From assembly GCF_902809865.1 (NCBI RefSeq), contig NZ_CADDWH010000001.1, positions 1 to 64,000 on the forward strand: a stretch of 64,000 nt of DNA, given 5' to 3'. The notes under the pieces are model-generated. The model was not told the DNA's origin. It was given only the letters and a program-made list of their open reading frames with translations, and ran no database searches. Numbering within the stretch: position 1 is the first letter of the stretch; the number at the start of each line of letters is the position of its first letter. The position numbers and the translations under genes were made by a program. Of this stretch, positions 60,599 to 64,000 are shown in pieces. The stretch is from Halobacillus sp. Marseille-Q1614 (GTDB lineage Bacteria; Bacillota; Bacilli; Bacillales; Halobacillaceae).

Positions 60599-61873
60599 AT
60601 GAAGAAGATTTTATTGGCCGTTTTAGTTTCTTGTTTAGGGTTAGCAGGCTGTTCGTTTTCCTCCGGATCAGGTGCAGGGTCTGAAGATCAGGTCACGATT
60701 GAAATCTATCAGGGAAAAGTGGAGTTTAAAGATCAATTTGAAAGTCTCGCAGAAGAGTATGAAAAAGAAAATCCGGATGTAAATATTAAGATCACAAGCG
60801 TCGGCGGCGGTAATGATTATGCCGGGACATTAAAAACGCGATTTGCTTCAGGTGATGAACCTGAGATCTTTAGTATTGCCGGACCTACAGAAGCGGCCAA
60901 CTACGAAGAATATCTCACTGATTTGTCGGATACAAGCGCTGCTGATGCTGCCCTTGAAGGCACATTAGAGCCTGTGACGAAGGACGGGGAAGTTCATGGC
61001 CTTCCTTTTAACCAGGAAGGGTATGGCTTGATTTATAATAAGAGGATTTTTGAAGAGGCAGGAATTGATCCTGATGAAATTAAGTCTTATGAAGATTTAG
61101 AAGGGGCTGTTGAGGAATTGGACAGCCAAAAAGAAGACTTAGGGATAAAGGCGGTCTTTGCCTTCCCTGCGAAAGAGAAGTGGGTGCCGGGCAACCACCT
61201 GTCGAATGTCTTTATGGCGCCTGAATTTGATCAGAAAGTATTAAATGCTTTTGAGTCAGAGAGCGTGGAGTTTGAAAAAGGAAAAGAATTTCAAAGAATG
61301 GTAGATTTGCAAAACGAATATTCCATTCAGCCTGTATTGACGCTTGATTACTCCCAGCAGGTGGAGCAGTATTTCTCTTTGCAGGAAACAGCCATTATTC
61401 AGCAGGGGAACTGGATTTATCCATCGGTTGAGCAAATGGATCCTGAATTCGCGAGTGAAAACATGGGCATCCTGCCAATTCCGGTGGAAGGTCATGAAGG
61501 GAAGATGCCTGTAGGGATTCCTAATTACTGGGCCGTTAATAAGAATAGTGATGAAGAGACGATTCAGGCCTCTAAAGACTTTATTGATTGGATGTACACT
61601 TCAGAAACAGGGAAAGAAGCCGTCTTAAAAGACTTTAAATTCATTCCGGCCTATGAAGGCTTTGATACAGCCGAGATCTCAGATCCATTATCTCAGGAAA
61701 TTTACAAATATGCCTCTGAAGGTAATACGATCGGCTGGGTATTTCTTGGCTACCCAGGGACATGGGGTGATGATGTAGGCGGCTACATCCAGCAGTATGT
61801 AAGCGGCGATATCACTTGGGAAGAAGTAGAAAACCGAGCGATCAGCAAATGGGAAGAATACAGGCAGGAATAA
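60599..61873 (+). CDS. sugar ABC transporter binding lipoprotein
   Basis: A 424-residue extracytoplasmic solute-binding protein of the MalE/MsmE class (SBP_bac_1). Lipobox LAGC puts the lipidated cysteine at residue 18. The mature protein has YEKENPDVNIKITSVGGG, GLPFNQEGYGLIYNKRIFEEAGID and GNWIYPSVEQM, then GIPNYWAVNKNSD, the usual blocks for oligosaccharide binding. ATG at 60599 is chosen over 60587 for spacing to AAGGAG. It precedes two permease genes and a GH13 glucosidase, so alpha-glucosides are the likely ligand. The ATPase is not in the window; such systems often share MsmX. Confidence 0.9.
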   Translation: MKKILLAVLVSCLGLAGCSFSSGSGAGSEDQVTIEIYQGKVEFKDQFESLAEEYEKENPDVNIKITSVGGGNDYAGTLKTRFASGDEPEIFSIAGPTEAANYEEYLTDLSDTSAADAALEGTLEPVTKDGEVHGLPFNQEGYGLIYNKRIFEEAGIDPDEIKSYEDLEGAVEELDSQKEDLGIKAVFAFPAKEKWVPGNHLSNVFMAPEFDQKVLNAFESESVEFEKGKEFQRMVDLQNEYSIQPVLTLDYSQQVEQYFSLQETAIIQQGNWIYPSVEQMDPEFASENMGILPIPVEGHEGKMPVGIPNYWAVNKNSDEETIQASKDFIDWMYTSETGKEAVLKDFKFIPAYEGFDTAEISDPLSQEIYKYASEGNTIGWVFLGYPGTWGDDVGGYIQQYVSGDITWEEVENRAISKWEEYRQE

Positions 61874-61887
61874 GAGAATCTTATAAA

Positions 61888-61916
61888 AGAGCTGACAGCC
61901 TAATGCTGTTGGCTCT
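61888..61916 (+). promoter_or_regulatory. intercistronic stem-loop
   Basis: AGAGC, CAGC and GCTG, GCTCT form an interrupted stem between the binding protein and permease genes, with no T run. It may lower permease expression relative to the binding protein. Confidence 0.55.
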
Positions 61917-61943
61917 CATTATTTAAACACATAGGAGGATTTT

Positions 61944-62803
61944 ATGAGTAATCGAACCCTCTCGTTTTGGTTGTTTCTTTCTCCCGTCCTTTTAGGTTTA
62001 GGAATTGTCGTAGTCATTCCTTTCATCTATGGTTTTATTTATTCCTTCACCGACTGGAATGGATTGGCCGCTGGAGAATTCTTAGGATTGCAAAACTATT
62101 TGAATTTATTTCAGGAAAAAGAGTTTCTAAACGCGATTTGGTTTACGACAAAGTTTGCTGCCGCAGCCGTTGTTTTACTCAACCTATTCGGACTGGCTCT
62201 TGCTTTAATTGTGACTCGTAACATTAAATCCAATAACCTGCTGCGGACGATTTTCTTTATGCCGAACTTAATTGGCGGACTTATCTTAGGTTTCATCTGG
62301 CAGTTTATTTTTATCAGCGTGTTTGGCGATATTGGGAACCTGACAGGGATCGAAGGGTTTAACGGCTGGCTGTCTACAGCGAACACCGGTTTCTGGGGCA
62401 TCGTTATTTTAACATGCTGGCAGATGGCGGGATATATCATGATTATTTATATCGCGTACTTAGAAAATATTCCAAAAGACTTAATCGAGGCGGCTAAAAT
62501 TGATGGCGCCAGTGCTTTCCAGCGGTTTAAAAACATTACATTCCCTCTTGTAGCGCCCGCTTTTACGATCAGCATGTTCTTAACGCTGTCGATGTCTTTT
62601 AAAATCTATGACCAGAACTTATCTCTTACCAATGGCGGCCCAGCCAGCCAGACGCAGATGGTGGCGATGGATATCGTAAATACGGCCTTCTCAGATAATG
62701 ACATGGCCTACGCCCAGGCAAAAGCTGTCATCTTCTTTTTGATTGTATCTGTTGTAGCGTTAACACAAGTTTATTACAACAAGAAGCGGGAGGTGGAGAT
62801 GTA

Positions 62804-62804
<1 letters not shown>
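61944..62804 (+). CDS. sugar ABC transporter permease (MalF-like)
   Basis: A 286-residue permease with six membrane segments. The ATPase-docking EAA loop reads DLIEAAKIDGASAFQRFKNITFP, matching the carbohydrate-uptake class. It pairs with the next permease, whose start overlaps its stop by one base (TAATG). AGGAGG precedes the ATG. It forms half of the membrane channel for the sugar delivered by the binding lipoprotein. Confidence 0.9.

Positions 62805-64000
<1,196 letters not shown>

Overview
The window looks like chromosome from a low-GC Gram-positive of the Bacillaceae, probably a moderately halophilic or alkaliphilic genus such as Halobacillus. The reasons are AGGAGG-type ribosome binding sites with frequent TTG starts, a c-di-AMP (ydaO/yuaA type) leader in front of ktrAB, an NhaC-type antiporter, and intergenic repeats of kinds I recall from Bacillaceae. 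The genus is inference; the family is fairly secure. No rRNA, tRNA or CRISPR array was seen.

Layout. (1) 1-9058: an AT-rich surface-polysaccharide operon (EpsG-like polymerase end, two CapK-like adenylate-forming enzymes, UDP-uronate type epimerase and dehydrogenase, GT4 glycosyltransferase, and an EpsL/EpsM/EpsN-like set for an N-acetylated 4-amino sugar). (2) 9098-16780: an insertion-sequence graveyard. It has one apparently intact IS21-family element splitting a YdcF-like gene, a second IS21-type element with a frameshift in istA and a stop in istB, a truncated third one, and a zinc-ribbon gene broken first by that third element and again by a 390-bp MITE-like insert. (3) 16837-21656: small genes, an XRE regulator, a decayed secreted-protein gene and a phage SPP1-like replication module (DnaD-like, helicase loader, DnaB helicase). 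(4) 21744-25172: an amino-acid (cystine-type) ABC transporter and small proteins. (5) 25687-35809: a sigma-54 regulon. A PAS/AAA+/Fis activator lies between two sigma-54 promoters, each with an ATGCAT-type site at exactly the same distance upstream. They drive an NhaC-family antiporter plus a small biotinyl-like protein, and an operon of class III aminotransferase, C45 Ntn-hydrolase, aldehyde dehydrogenase, GNAT acetyltransferase and alanine dehydrogenase. (6) 36057-45446: M20 peptidase, envelope proteins, riboswitch-controlled KtrAB potassium uptake, a degenerate EAL protein and an alpha/beta hydrolase. (7) 45630-57132: a second exopolysaccharide cluster with higher GC, containing two paralogous beta-helix proteins and a BY-kinase-like protein whose Walker motifs are all altered. 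(8) 57208-64000: a ZIP metal transporter and a LacI-regulated alpha-glucoside uptake operon with five matching operators, ending in a truncated GH13 glucosidase.

How the genes fit together. The sigma-54 operon reads as a catabolic route. The Ntn-hydrolase would free an amine from an amide, the aminotransferase would pass the amino group to pyruvate, the aldehyde dehydrogenase would oxidise the resulting aldehyde, and alanine dehydrogenase would regenerate pyruvate. The substrate is unknown, and this is the most promising candidate for an undescribed system here. The two polysaccharide clusters each carry their own initiating phosphoglycosyl transferase and appear to build different polymers.
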